Shown here: positions 1 through 8,249 of the stretch, one piece after another
Position numbering within the stretch: the first letter of the stretch is position 1
Layout of the letters: the number at the start of each line of letters is the position of its first letter
Origin: Novosphingobium album (ex Liu et al. 2023)
GTDB lineage: Bacteria > Pseudomonadota > Alphaproteobacteria > Sphingomonadales > Sphingomonadaceae
Direction: 5' to 3'
Length of the DNA stretch: 64,000 bases
Assembly: GCF_029076845.1 (NCBI RefSeq)
Contig: NZ_JARESE010000063.1
Location: 39,339 to 103,338, forward strand
The notes under the pieces: model-generated
Seen by the model: the letters and a program-made list of their open reading frames with translations, nothing else
Told to the model about the DNA's origin: nothing
Databases searched by the model: none
Position numbers and translations under genes: made by a program

Positions 1-849
1 GGCTCGCTCGGCTCGTGGCAAGGCGCCGGGGCGGTCGGCGCCGACGAGGTCGCCGCGCTGATCGAGGCGAGCGGCGTGCGCACCCGGCCGCTGCGCGACG
101 TGCGGCAATGGGGCTATCAGCGGGTGGTGGCGCAAAAGGCGATCCTCCAGTTCGACACCGCCCCGCCGCCGATGCCGCGCCACGCGCGCTATGGCTGCGC
201 CTCCACGCTGGCCTTCGAGCTTTCGCATGGTGGCCACCGGCTGATCGTCAATTGCGGCGGCGCGGCCTGTGCCGGCGGGCTGGTGCCGGTGCGGCTCGAA
301 CAGGGGCTGCGCGCCACGGCGGCGCATTCGACGCTGACGCTGGACGATGCCAATTCCACCGCCGTGCTGATCAACGGCATGATCGGCTCGGGCGTGTCCG
401 AAGTCGATGTCGATCGCCGCACGCTGGAAAGCGACGGCGGCGGCGCGGCCACCCGGCTGGAAGCGAGCCACAACGGCTATGCCGCGCGCTATGGGCTGAC
501 GCACCGGCGCATCCTGATCCTGCGCGATGCCGGCACCGAGCTGCGCGGCGAGGATCTGCTGGTGCCGACCGGGCGCAAGGGCAAGCGCGGCAAGGTGGGC
601 TTCGCCATCCGCTTCCACCTGGGCCCCGGCATCGACGTCCGCGTTTCGGAAGACGGCCACGGCGCCGGGCTGGCCCTGCCCGACGGCAGCTACTGGCAAT
701 TCCGCGCCGGATCGGGCGACGTGGCGGTGGAAGACAGCCTGTGGGTGGACGGCCAGGGCCGCCCGATCGCGACGCAGCAACTGGTGCTGCAAGGCCTGGT
801 ATCGCGCGGCGGCGGGAATTTCGGCTGGCTTCTCAAGAAGATGGGATGA
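1..849 (+). CDS. Heparinase II/III family protein, C-terminal part (cut by window start)
   Basis: The reading frame is open from base 1, so the N-terminal alpha/alpha-toroid part lies outside the window. The visible ~282 residues are rich in beta strands and contain the heparinase II/III C-terminal type core, with a segment reading HSTLTLDDANST followed by DRRTLESDGGG and a late GFAIRFHLGPG. In this family the domain belongs to polysaccharide lyases that cleave uronic-acid polymers, but many alphaproteobacterial members have no known substrate. The next gene is purH, 147 bases downstream on the same strand. The family assignment is good; substrate and cellular location cannot be judged from this fragment. 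Confidence 0.8.
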   Translation, partial: GSLGSWQGAGAVGADEVAALIEASGVRTRPLRDVRQWGYQRVVAQKAILQFDTAPPPMPRHARYGCASTLAFELSHGGHRLIVNCGGAACAGGLVPVRLEQGLRATAAHSTLTLDDANSTAVLINGMIGSGVSEVDVDRRTLESDGGGAATRLEASHNGYAARYGLTHRRILILRDAGTELRGEDLLVPTGRKGKRGKVGFAIRFHLGPGIDVRVSEDGHGAGLALPDGSYWQFRAGSGDVAVEDSLWVDGQGRPIATQQLVLQGLVSRGGGNFGWLLKKMG

Positions 850-996
850 ACAGTCGCGAGCCGGTGCGGCAGGGCCACGGCGCATGTCATGGCCGCGCCC
901 GGCGCGATACCGCCTAAAACTTCGGCCCCGCGCCTTGCCCGCCAGCCCTTCCCGACCTAGAGCGCGCGCCACATCCCGCACAAGAGGATCTGCCCC

Positions 997-2589
997 ATGA
1001 CCGATTCCGTGACCATTCGCCGCGCCCTGCTTTCCGTGTCCGACAAGTCGGGGCTGGCCGAACTCGGCCGGGCGCTGAGCGAGCGCGGGGTCGAGCTGGT
1101 CTCCACCGGCGGCACGGCCAGGGCACTGCGCGACGCGGGCCTTGCGGTGAAGGACATTTCGGACGTCACCGGCTTTCCCGAGATGATGGATGGCCGGGTC
1201 AAGACGCTGCACCCTATGGTCCACGGCGGCCTGCTGGCGGTGCGCGACAATCCCGAGCACGCCGCCGCCATGGCCGAGCACGCGATCGGCGCGATCGACC
1301 TGGTCGTGGTCAATCTCTATCCCTTCCTCGCCACCGTGATGCGCGGCGCGGACCGTGACGAGGTGATCGAGAATATCGACATCGGCGGCCCTTCGATGGT
1401 GCGTTCGGCGGCGAAGAACCACGCCTATGTCACGATCCTGACCGATCCGGCCGATTACCCCGCGCTGCTGGCCGAGCTGGACGCGGCGGACGGCGCCACC
1501 TCGCTCGCCTTCCGCAAGCGCATGGCCTCGAAGGCTTTCGCCGCGACCGCCGCTTACGATTCGACCATCGCCGGCTGGTTCCAGAACGCCGACCAGCCCG
1601 AGAAATTCCCCGCCACCCGCACGATCGCCTCCTCGCTGGTGACGACGCTGCGCTATGGCGAGAACCCGCACCAGGAAGCCGCGCTCTACAGGGCGATCGG
1701 CCCGGCCGCGCAAGGCATCGGGCAGGCGCGCCAGCTTCAGGGCAAGGAGCTTTCGTACAACAACTACAACGATGCCAACGCCGCGCTTGAACTGGCGGCG
1801 GAATTCGCCGGCGCGCCGCCCAGCGTCGTCATCGTCAAGCACGCCAACCCTTGCGGCGTCGCCACCCGCGCGACCCTGCTCGAAGCCTGGGAGGAAGCGC
1901 TCGCCTGCGATTCGGTCTCGGCGTTCGGCGGCATCGTCGCCACCAACGTGCCGCTTGACGGGCCCACGGCCGAGGCGATCTGCAAGATCTTCACCGAAGT
2001 CGTGGTGGCGCCCGGCGCCGACGACGCGGCGATCGCGGCATTCTCGAAGAAGAAGAACCTGCGCCTGCTGCTGGTCGATGGCCTGCCCAATGCGCGGCGC
2101 GGCGGCCAGTCGGTGACGGTGATCGCCGGCGGCGTGCTGATCCAGGATCGCGACAACGGCCATGTCACGCGCGACATGCTCAAGGTGGTCAGCAAGCGCC
2201 AGCCGACCGAACAGGAGCTGGAAGACTGCCTGTTCGCCTGGACCGTGGCCAAGCACGTCAAGTCCAACGCCATCGTCTATGCCAGGGACGGCGTCACCGC
2301 CGGCATCGGCGCGGGCCAGATGAACCGGCGCGATTCCTCGCGGATCGCCGCGATGAAGGCGCAGGAAGCGGCCGAAACCCACGGCTGGGCCACGCCGCGC
2401 ACGGTCGGCAGCGCGGTTGCCTCCGACGCGTTCTTCCCCTTCGCCGACGGCTTGCTCGCCGCGGCCGAGGCGGGCGCCACCGCCGTGATCCAGCCGGGCG
2501 GCTCGATTCGCGACGAGGAAGTGATCAAGGCCGCCGACGAGGCCGGGCTTGCCATGGTGTTCACCGGGATGCGCCACTTCCGCCACTGA
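997..2589 (+). CDS. purH: Bifunctional AICAR formyltransferase / IMP cyclohydrolase PurH
   Basis: This 530-residue cytosolic enzyme catalyses the last two steps of de novo purine synthesis: formylation of AICAR with 10-formyl-THF, then cyclisation to IMP. The N-terminal cyclohydrolase (MGS-like) domain shows SDKSGL, STGGTARALRDAG and GRVKTLHP. The transformylase domain shows RYGENPHQ, GKELSYNNYNDANAA and the catalytic KHANPCG (Lys281-His282). It ends with the usual C-terminal histidine-rich RHFRH. Length is typical of the family. The ATG at 997 is preceded by an AGAGGA-like ribosome site. It appears to be transcribed alone or with the upstream heparinase-like gene. Confidence 0.98.
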   Translation: MTDSVTIRRALLSVSDKSGLAELGRALSERGVELVSTGGTARALRDAGLAVKDISDVTGFPEMMDGRVKTLHPMVHGGLLAVRDNPEHAAAMAEHAIGAIDLVVVNLYPFLATVMRGADRDEVIENIDIGGPSMVRSAAKNHAYVTILTDPADYPALLAELDAADGATSLAFRKRMASKAFAATAAYDSTIAGWFQNADQPEKFPATRTIASSLVTTLRYGENPHQEAALYRAIGPAAQGIGQARQLQGKELSYNNYNDANAALELAAEFAGAPPSVVIVKHANPCGVATRATLLEAWEEALACDSVSAFGGIVATNVPLDGPTAEAICKIFTEVVVAPGADDAAIAAFSKKKNLRLLLVDGLPNARRGGQSVTVIAGGVLIQDRDNGHVTRDMLKVVSKRQPTEQELEDCLFAWTVAKHVKSNAIVYARDGVTAGIGAGQMNRRDSSRIAAMKAQEAAETHGWATPRTVGSAVASDAFFPFADGLLAAAEAGATAVIQPGGSIRDEEVIKAADEAGLAMVFTGMRHFRH

Positions 2590-2732
2590 CCGCAGGGCGA
2601 TTCGTCGCCAACAGCGCCCGGTTCGCCGCAATCATGGCGGAACCGTGGCAATGTTCACATCGGCGAAAGCGAGAAAGCGCCACGCCGCCGTTCACGCATC
2701 GAACCCAGCACCATCCAAGCGAACGACACCTC

Positions 2733-2879
2733 ATGGGACTCTTCAAGGCCGACTTCTACCGCTTCTTCGCCCTCGGTTTCGTCGGCGGCGCGCTCATCGT
2801 CTTCGCCACGCTGGGCAGCGATCTGGAGCCGGTCGCCTCCGGCATCGTTCCCGCCGCCGAGGCCGCGCCCGCGCCATGA
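2733..2879 (+). CDS. Small one-helix membrane protein upstream of msrA
   Basis: A 48-residue ORF with one hydrophobic segment (about residues 10-27, FFALGFVGGALIVFATLG) and a short Ala/Pro-rich tail. Its stop codon overlaps the msrA start in an ATGA arrangement (2876-2879), which points to translational coupling and is the main evidence that it is real. No family is recognised. It may be a small inner-membrane partner or simply a coupled leader for the exported MsrA. A strong ribosome site is not obvious upstream. Confidence 0.55.
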   Translation: MGLFKADFYRFFALGFVGGALIVFATLGSDLEPVASGIVPAAEAAPAP

Positions 2880-3547
2880 AGCGCGGCGGCGCCATCCTGC
2901 CGCTTCTCGCGCTGGCCGCCGCCTGCCAGCAGCCCGCCTCGGCCGAAACCGTGGTGCGCGCGCCGGCCGCCGCGCTGACCGCCGCCGAAGGCAAGGGCAT
3001 CAGGACCGCGATCTTCGCCGGCGGCTGCTTCTGGGGCGTCGAAGGCGTGTTCAGCCACGTCAAGGGCGTGACCAGCGTGGTTTCGGGCTATCACGGCGGC
3101 GCCGGCAAGGATGCCGACTATGCCAGCGTCAGCAGCGGCGCCACCGGCCATGCCGAAGCGGTGCGCGTGCGTTATGATCCGGCCGTGGTGCGCTATGACG
3201 AATTGCTGCGGATCTTCTTTTCCGTCGCCGCCGATCCGACCACGCTGAACCGGCAAGGGCCCGACATCGGCACCCAGTATCGCTCCGCGCTGGTGCCGCT
3301 CGATGCCGGCCAGCGCCAGGTCGCTACCGCCTATCTGGCGCAACTGGCCAAGGCCAGGCTGTGGAGCCGGCCGATCGTGACGCGGATCGAATCCTATCGC
3401 GGCTTCTTCCCCGCCGAGCGGCACCATCAGGATTTCATGGCCGCCAACCCGCGCAATCCTTATATCCTGCGCTGGGACCAGCCCAAGGTGGCCGGCCTCA
3501 AGGCGCTTTACCCCGGCTATTACCAGGCCGCCTTCACCAAGGGCTGA
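2876..3547 (+). CDS. msrA: Peptide-methionine (S)-S-oxide reductase MsrA, exported form
   Basis: MsrA reduces the S epimer of methionine sulfoxide in damaged proteins. The catalytic motif GGCFWG (Cys51), the GYHGG segment and the GTQYRS block are all present. The first ~17 residues form a signal peptide ending LALAAAC, which resembles a lipobox with Cys17, so the enzyme probably acts in the periplasm, possibly anchored to a membrane. This differs from the usual cytosolic MsrA. The 223-residue length equals a ~170-residue catalytic core plus the leader. It is coupled to the small ORF before it. An exported MsrB is encoded separately at about 35.7 kb. Confidence 0.93.
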   Translation: MKRGGAILPLLALAAACQQPASAETVVRAPAAALTAAEGKGIRTAIFAGGCFWGVEGVFSHVKGVTSVVSGYHGGAGKDADYASVSSGATGHAEAVRVRYDPAVVRYDELLRIFFSVAADPTTLNRQGPDIGTQYRSALVPLDAGQRQVATAYLAQLAKARLWSRPIVTRIESYRGFFPAERHHQDFMAANPRNPYILRWDQPKVAGLKALYPGYYQAAFTKG

Positions 3548-3582
3548 TTGCACAGCCGGCCCGGCGGGACCATATTGGCGCC

Positions 3583-4041
3583 ATGGCCAGTCACACCCAT
3601 CAGGAGCATTCGGGCGACAAGCTCGTCAATGCCGCCCGAGCCGCCCTGACCGACGCGGGCGAGCAGTGGACCGAAATGCGCGCCGACGTCTTCGCCGCGC
3701 TCGCCGCGCGCGAACGCCCCGCGTCCGCCTATGACCTTGCCGAAAGCGTTTCGACGACGCGCGGCAAGCGGGTGGCGCCCAACAGCGTCTACCGCATTCT
3801 CGACCTGTTCGTGCGCACCAACCTGGCGCGGCGGGTGGAAAGCGCCAATGCCTATGTCGCCAACAGCCATCCCGGCTGCCGGCACGACTGCATCTTCCTG
3901 ATCTGCGACATCTGCGGCCAGGCCGTGCACATCGACGACGATCGCCTGACCGGCGCGCTCGTCACCGCCGCGCGCGAGGCTGGCTTTGCCGATGTGCGCC
4001 CGGTGGTGGAACTGCGCGGCACTTGCGCGGCCTGCAGCTAG
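3583..4041 (+). CDS. Fur family regulator, Zur-like
   Basis: A 152-residue winged-helix metalloregulator. The N-terminal DNA-binding part includes KRVAPNSVYRILDLFV, which matches the recognition-helix region of Fur/Zur proteins. The dimerisation half carries two structural zinc pairs, CDIC and CAAC, plus an HPGCRHDC segment. This pattern fits Zur (zinc uptake repressor) better than Fur or PerR, but no zinc-uptake genes lie next to it here. The ATG at 3583 follows msrA after 35 bases. The stop codon lies in a CTAG shared with the convergent VOC gene. Confidence 0.88.
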   Translation: MASHTHQEHSGDKLVNAARAALTDAGEQWTEMRADVFAALAARERPASAYDLAESVSTTRGKRVAPNSVYRILDLFVRTNLARRVESANAYVANSHPGCRHDCIFLICDICGQAVHIDDDRLTGALVTAAREAGFADVRPVVELRGTCAACS

Positions 4042-4421
4042 AATTCGGTGAGGCTCAGCACGTTGCCGTCCGTATCGCAGAACCACGCGACTTTCGCCCC
4101 GCCGCCGGGGGCTTCCCAGATACCGTCCGCGTCCTGGCCGAAACCTTCGTAGATACGGAAGGTCACGCCCCTTGCCCGCAGGTCCGCCGCCGCCGCACGG
4201 ATATCGGGCACGCTCCAGCCCAGCACGGTATGGTCCTGCGCGGCATGGCCGGGCAAATCGGTCAGGCGCAGAATGGCCCCGCCCGCCAGCGCGAAAGTCA
4301 CCGCGAAATCGTCTTGCGCGATCACCGGCAAGCCCAACGTTTCGGCATAGAACGGCCACGCGCGGGCGCGGTCGGCCGTGAGCACGAAACTGATCGCCTG
4401 CGCCTCGCCAAGTCCCGACAT
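4038..4421 (-). CDS. VOC (glyoxalase/bleomycin-resistance fold) protein
   Basis: A 127-residue single-domain protein with the beta-alpha-beta-beta-beta repeats of the vicinal oxygen chelate superfamily. The N-terminal half includes RARAWPFYAETLGLPV and the C-terminal half ends KVAWFCDTDGNVLSLTEF, the usual edge strand. VOC proteins range from glyoxalase I to dioxygenases and drug-binding proteins, and the ligand cannot be predicted here. It converges on the Fur-like gene and shares four bases with it (4038-4041). The dxs gene starts divergently about 100 bases upstream of its start. Confidence 0.85.
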   Translation of the reverse strand: MSGLGEAQAISFVLTADRARAWPFYAETLGLPVIAQDDFAVTFALAGGAILRLTDLPGHAAQDHTVLGWSVPDIRAAAADLRARGVTFRIYEGFGQDADGIWEAPGGGAKVAWFCDTDGNVLSLTEF

Positions 4422-4519
4422 CGCGAAATCCTCATGTTTTTTCTGTCAATTGCCCGGCGGCCATCATATTGCGGGCTGGGAAATTCGACACCAGAATAGC
4501 AGGCGTGTACAACCAGCTC

Positions 4520-6454
4520 ATGACAGGCGAACCGGCCACCCCGCTCCTCGACAAGGTGCATGATCCCAGGGACCTGCGCAAGCTGGACCCTTCGCAGTTG
4601 CGCCAGCTCGCGGACGAGCTTCGCACCGAAACCATCGCGGCTGTGGGGCAGACCGGGGGGCACCTAGGATCGGGTCTGGGCGTGGTCGAGCTGACCGTGG
4701 CGATCCATTACGTGTTCAACACGCCCGAGGACCGGCTGGTGTGGGACGTCGGCCACCAGGCCTATCCGCACAAGATCCTGACCGGGCGGCGCGAACGGAT
4801 TCGCACCTTGCGCCAGGGCGGCGGCCTGTCCGGCTTCACCAAGCGCAGCGAGAGCGAATACGATCCGTTCGGCGCGGCGCACAGCTCCACCTCGATTTCC
4901 GCCGCATTGGGCTTCGCGGTGGCCAACAAGCTGACCGGCCAGCCGGGGCGCGGCATCGCCGTGATCGGCGACGGCGCGATGAGCGCGGGCATGGCCTATG
5001 AGGCGATGAACAACGCGCGCGAGGCGGGCAGCCGGCTCATCGTCATCCTCAACGACAACGACATGTCGATCGCGCGGCCGGTGGGCGGGCTTTCGGCCTA
5101 TCTGGCCAAGCTGGTTTCCTCGCAGCCGTTCCTCAACATCCGCGAATTCGCCAAGCGGCTGTCGCGCCGCCTGCCCGAGCCGCTGCACCGCGCCGCCAAG
5201 AAGACCGACGAGTTCGCGCGCGGCATGGCGATGGGCGGAACGCTGTTCGAGGAACTGGGCTTCTACTATGTCGGCCCGATCGACGGGCACAACCTGGACC
5301 AGCTCGTGCCCGTGCTGGAAAACGTGCGCGACGCGGCCGAGGGCCCGTGCCTGATCCACGTCGTCACCCAGAAGGGCAAGGGCTATGCCCCCGCCGAGCA
5401 GAGCGCCGACAAGTACCATGGCGTCCAGAAGTTCGACGTGATCACTGGCGAGCAGGTGAAAAGCGCAGGCGGCCCGCCGAGCTATACCAACGTCTTCGCC
5501 CAGGCCCTGCTCGCCGAGGCGCAGACGGACGAGCGAATCTGCGCGATCACCGCCGCGATGCCTTCGGGCACCGGGCTGGACAAGTTCCAGCAGACCTTCC
5601 CGTCGCGCGCCTTCGACGTCGGCATTGCCGAGCAGCACGCGGTGACTTTCGCGGCCGGGCTCGCGGCGCAGGGGATGCGCCCGTTCTGCGCGATCTATTC
5701 CACCTTCCTGCAGCGCGCCTTCGATCAGGTGGTGCATGACGTGGCGATCCAGAACCTGCCGGTGCGCTTCGCCATCGACCGCGCCGGGCTGGTCGGCGCC
5801 GACGGCGCGACGCACGCCGGATCGTTCGACGTGACTTATCTGGCCACCCTGCCCAATTTCGTCGTGATGGCCGCCGCCGACGAGGCCGAGCTGGTGCACA
5901 TGGTCCACACCGCCGCGCGGCACGATACCGGCCCGATCGCCTTTCGCTATCCGCGCGGCAACGGCACGGGCGTGGCCATGCCCGCGGTGCCCGAGCGGCT
6001 GGCCATCGGCAAGGGCCGCATCGTGCGCGCCAGCGAAAAGGGCGCCGGCAAGGTTGCGCTGCTCTCGCTCGGCACGCGGCTGGCCGAAGCGCTCAAGGCG
6101 GCGGACGCGCTGGAAGCCAGGGGCCTGGCGACCACGGTGGCCGACATGCGCTTCGCCAAGCCGCTCGACACCGACCTGATCCGCAAGCTGATGCTGAGCC
6201 ACGAAGTCATCGTGACGATCGAGGAAGGCTCGATCGGCGGCCTGGGCGCCCATGTCCTGACCATGGCGAGCGACGAGGGGTTGACCGATCATGGCCCGCG
6301 CATCCGCACCATGCGCCTTCCCGACGTGTTCCAGGATCAGGACAAGCCCGAAAAGCAATACGACGAAGCCGGCCTCAACGCCCCGCAGATCGTCGATACG
6401 GTGCTGAAGGCCCTGCGCCACAACAGCGCCGGAGTGAGCGAGGCGCGGGCCTGA
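4520..6454 (+). CDS. dxs: 1-deoxy-D-xylulose-5-phosphate synthase Dxs
   Basis: A 644-residue thiamine-diphosphate enzyme that condenses pyruvate and glyceraldehyde 3-phosphate in the first step of the MEP isoprenoid pathway. Motifs seen in order: GHLGSGLGVVE, DVGHQAYPHKILTGR, the ThDP/Mg site GDGAMSAGMAYEA (about residue 150), EQHAVTFAAGLA with Glu371 activating the cofactor, and DRAGLVGADGATHAG. The C-terminal transketolase domain has EEGSIGGLGAH. The ATG at 4520 was preferred because it gives the usual N-terminus; an open frame extends 17 codons upstream with no good ribosome site. It appears to be monocistronic. Confidence 0.97.
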   Translation: MTGEPATPLLDKVHDPRDLRKLDPSQLRQLADELRTETIAAVGQTGGHLGSGLGVVELTVAIHYVFNTPEDRLVWDVGHQAYPHKILTGRRERIRTLRQGGGLSGFTKRSESEYDPFGAAHSSTSISAALGFAVANKLTGQPGRGIAVIGDGAMSAGMAYEAMNNAREAGSRLIVILNDNDMSIARPVGGLSAYLAKLVSSQPFLNIREFAKRLSRRLPEPLHRAAKKTDEFARGMAMGGTLFEELGFYYVGPIDGHNLDQLVPVLENVRDAAEGPCLIHVVTQKGKGYAPAEQSADKYHGVQKFDVITGEQVKSAGGPPSYTNVFAQALLAEAQTDERICAITAAMPSGTGLDKFQQTFPSRAFDVGIAEQHAVTFAAGLAAQGMRPFCAIYSTFLQRAFDQVVHDVAIQNLPVRFAIDRAGLVGADGATHAGSFDVTYLATLPNFVVMAAADEAELVHMVHTAARHDTGPIAFRYPRGNGTGVAMPAVPERLAIGKGRIVRASEKGAGKVALLSLGTRLAEALKAADALEARGLATTVADMRFAKPLDTDLIRKLMLSHEVIVTIEEGSIGGLGAHVLTMASDEGLTDHGPRIRTMRLPDVFQDQDKPEKQYDEAGLNAPQIVDTVLKALRHNSAGVSEARA

Positions 6455-6491
6455 CGCCCGGCCACGGCGCACGCCCCGCAAGGAAAAGCCC

Positions 6492-6890
6492 ATGTTCGCG
6501 ATCGCCCTGGCCGCCCTTCTTGCCTCCCTTGCCGCCACGGGCGACGCTCGCCTGCAACTGAACGGCCGCTGCGAATACAGCGCCGAGGTGCAGGAACATC
6601 GGGACGGAACCGTGCTCGCCTTGTGCGACACGCTGGAGATCGTGCGTGACGGAAACACGGGAACGCTCGATTTCCGGCAGAGAAGCTGGGGCTCGACGAT
6701 AAGGTTCCAGGGCGAGATGGCCGGCGATCGCATGATCGTTCGCTCGGTCCGGCCGCGCGCGGGCGAAACCGCCCCGGCCACCGGGACGTGCGAGGTGTTC
6801 CACGCCAACGACCGCATCTCGGTCGTCGCCTGCCTCGCACGCGCGGGCACGCGCTCCTATGCGGCCAACTTCGTGGTCTCGCGCCTTTAG
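6492..6890 (+). CDS. Small secreted protein of unknown function
   Basis: A 132-residue ORF starting with a signal-peptide-like hydrophobic stretch (residues 2-17) followed by a mature part predicted to be mainly beta strand. It contains three cysteines (in GRCEYS, ALCDTL and GTCEVF) plus one near the end (VACLAR), so two disulfides are possible. An AGGAAAAG ribosome site lies just before the ATG at 6492. It follows dxs by 37 bases on the same strand. No family is recognised; similar short exported proteins are common next to unrelated genes in sphingomonads. Confidence 0.65.
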   Translation: MFAIALAALLASLAATGDARLQLNGRCEYSAEVQEHRDGTVLALCDTLEIVRDGNTGTLDFRQRSWGSTIRFQGEMAGDRMIVRSVRPRAGETAPATGTCEVFHANDRISVVACLARAGTRSYAANFVVSRL

Positions 6891-6935
6891 TATCCTGACC
6901 CTGGCGAAACCGGGCGGCGCGGGGCCGCCCGCGCC

Positions 6936-8249
6936 TCACCAGTCGTAAGCCTTGGGCAGCACGCTTTCATCCAGATCGTGATAGCGCTGCTTCAGGCGGC
7001 TCTGGTGGTTGTCGAGCGGCTGCTCCACCCCGTCGATGAAGACGCGGCGCGGGGCCGAGGAGACTTCGAGAGGATCGCCGTCCCAGATCACCACATCGCC
7101 CACCGCGCCGGGCGCGAGCACGCCCGCCTTGATCCCGGCGGTGCCGCCCAGGCCGCTGATCCTGGCCGGGATCGAAGTGATCGCCGCCAGCGCTTCGCCC
7201 CAGGTGAGGCCGGCCGCGCCGGGCAGCTTGGCCAGCGCCACCAGGTTGCCCGCCTGCTGCGGCGCGTAGCGCGGCTGGTTGCTGCCCGCGAGCATCCCGA
7301 TGGCGACCGTGACACCGGCCCGCTTCATCCGCCCGATGTTCGATTGCGTGGCGGCGAGCTTTTCGAACGAGGACGGCAGGTCATTCAGCGCCGTCGCGAT
7401 CACCGGCACGCCGGCGGCGGCGATCTCGCCCGCCACCAGCCAGCCCTCGGTGGCGCCGACCAGCACGAGATCAAGCTTGGGAAACTCGCGCTTCAGCGCC
7501 AGCACCGAGCGGATATCAACCGCGCGCTCCACCCCGACGTAGAGCGGCTGGCGGCCCTCGATCACCGGCCCCAGCGCGGCGGCATCGGCACGCGTCAGCA
7601 TGGCATCGGCCTTGCGGTCCGACGCCGGGCCCATCGCCGCGACATCGCGCGCCTCGCGCAAAGCGTTGTGCAGCACGACATAGGCGGCGACGCGGCTGCC
7701 GCCGGCCAGCCGGGCCCCGCCTTCGCTCAGATCGACGAGCTGGAAGGCGTGCGGCACGGTGACGGCATTGGCATCGGCGCCCAGATCGATGATCGCGCCT
7801 TGCCCGGCGAAGATCGAGCTGCCGTTGAACGGCGTCACGCTGGCGCGCGTCACACCGCCTTCGCGGCTGACGGCGATGTCCTGCGCCGCCGGATTGATCG
7901 CCGGGGTCACATCCAGCGCGGCGTTGAACGGCGACGTATCGGCCGAACGGTCATCGCTTTCGCCTACCGCCTGCACGTCATAGAGGCCCATGTCGGAGAA
8001 GGCGGCGAAGAGGCCGGGCGTCACCCACATGCCGCTGCCGTCCAGCACCTGCACGCCCGGCGGAACCGCGACGCCCGCGCCGGCGGCAACGATCTTGCCG
8101 GCGCGCACCACCACCGTGCCGTTCGCCACCGGCTCGCTGCCGTCGCCGATCGCCACCGTGGCGCCCGTGATGGCGAAGTCCTGCGCCGTGGCGGCGCCCG
8201 CCGGGACCAGCGCGGCCAGAGCCGCGAGCATGAGAGCCGCGCGCTTCAT
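6936..8249 (-). CDS. Exported amidohydrolase-like protein lacking metal ligands
   Basis: A 437-residue protein with a signal peptide ending GAATAQ and the amidohydrolase/imidazolonepropionase-like fold: an N-terminal ITGATVAIGDGSEPVANGTV beta-sandwich strand and a C-terminal GAVGDVVIWDGDPLE. The segment that should read PGLIDxHxH reads VTPGLFAAFSDMGL, so the first two metal histidines are absent. The later histidine regions and the catalytic aspartate region (here VAIGMLAGSNQPR) also lack the usual residues. It forms an overlapping pair with the complete paralogue upstream (4-base overlap at 8246-8249). It probably acts as a non-catalytic partner in the periplasm; this role is inference. Confidence 0.85.
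   Translation of the reverse strand: MKRAALMLAALAALVPAGAATAQDFAITGATVAIGDGSEPVANGTVVVRAGKIVAAGAGVAVPPGVQVLDGSGMWVTPGLFAAFSDMGLYDVQAVGESDDRSADTSPFNAALDVTPAINPAAQDIAVSREGGVTRASVTPFNGSSIFAGQGAIIDLGADANAVTVPHAFQLVDLSEGGARLAGGSRVAAYVVLHNALREARDVAAMGPASDRKADAMLTRADAAALGPVIEGRQPLYVGVERAVDIRSVLALKREFPKLDLVLVGATEGWLVAGEIAAAGVPVIATALNDLPSSFEKLAATQSNIGRMKRAGVTVAIGMLAGSNQPRYAPQQAGNLVALAKLPGAAGLTWGEALAAITSIPARISGLGGTAGIKAGVLAPGAVGDVVIWDGDPLEVSSAPRRVFIDGVEQPLDNHQSRLKQRYHDLDESVLPKAYDW

Noticed and set aside
4664..6850. 728-codon minus-strand ORF opposite dxs
   Set aside because: Antisense shadow of dxs with skewed His/Arg/Gly composition and no motif.
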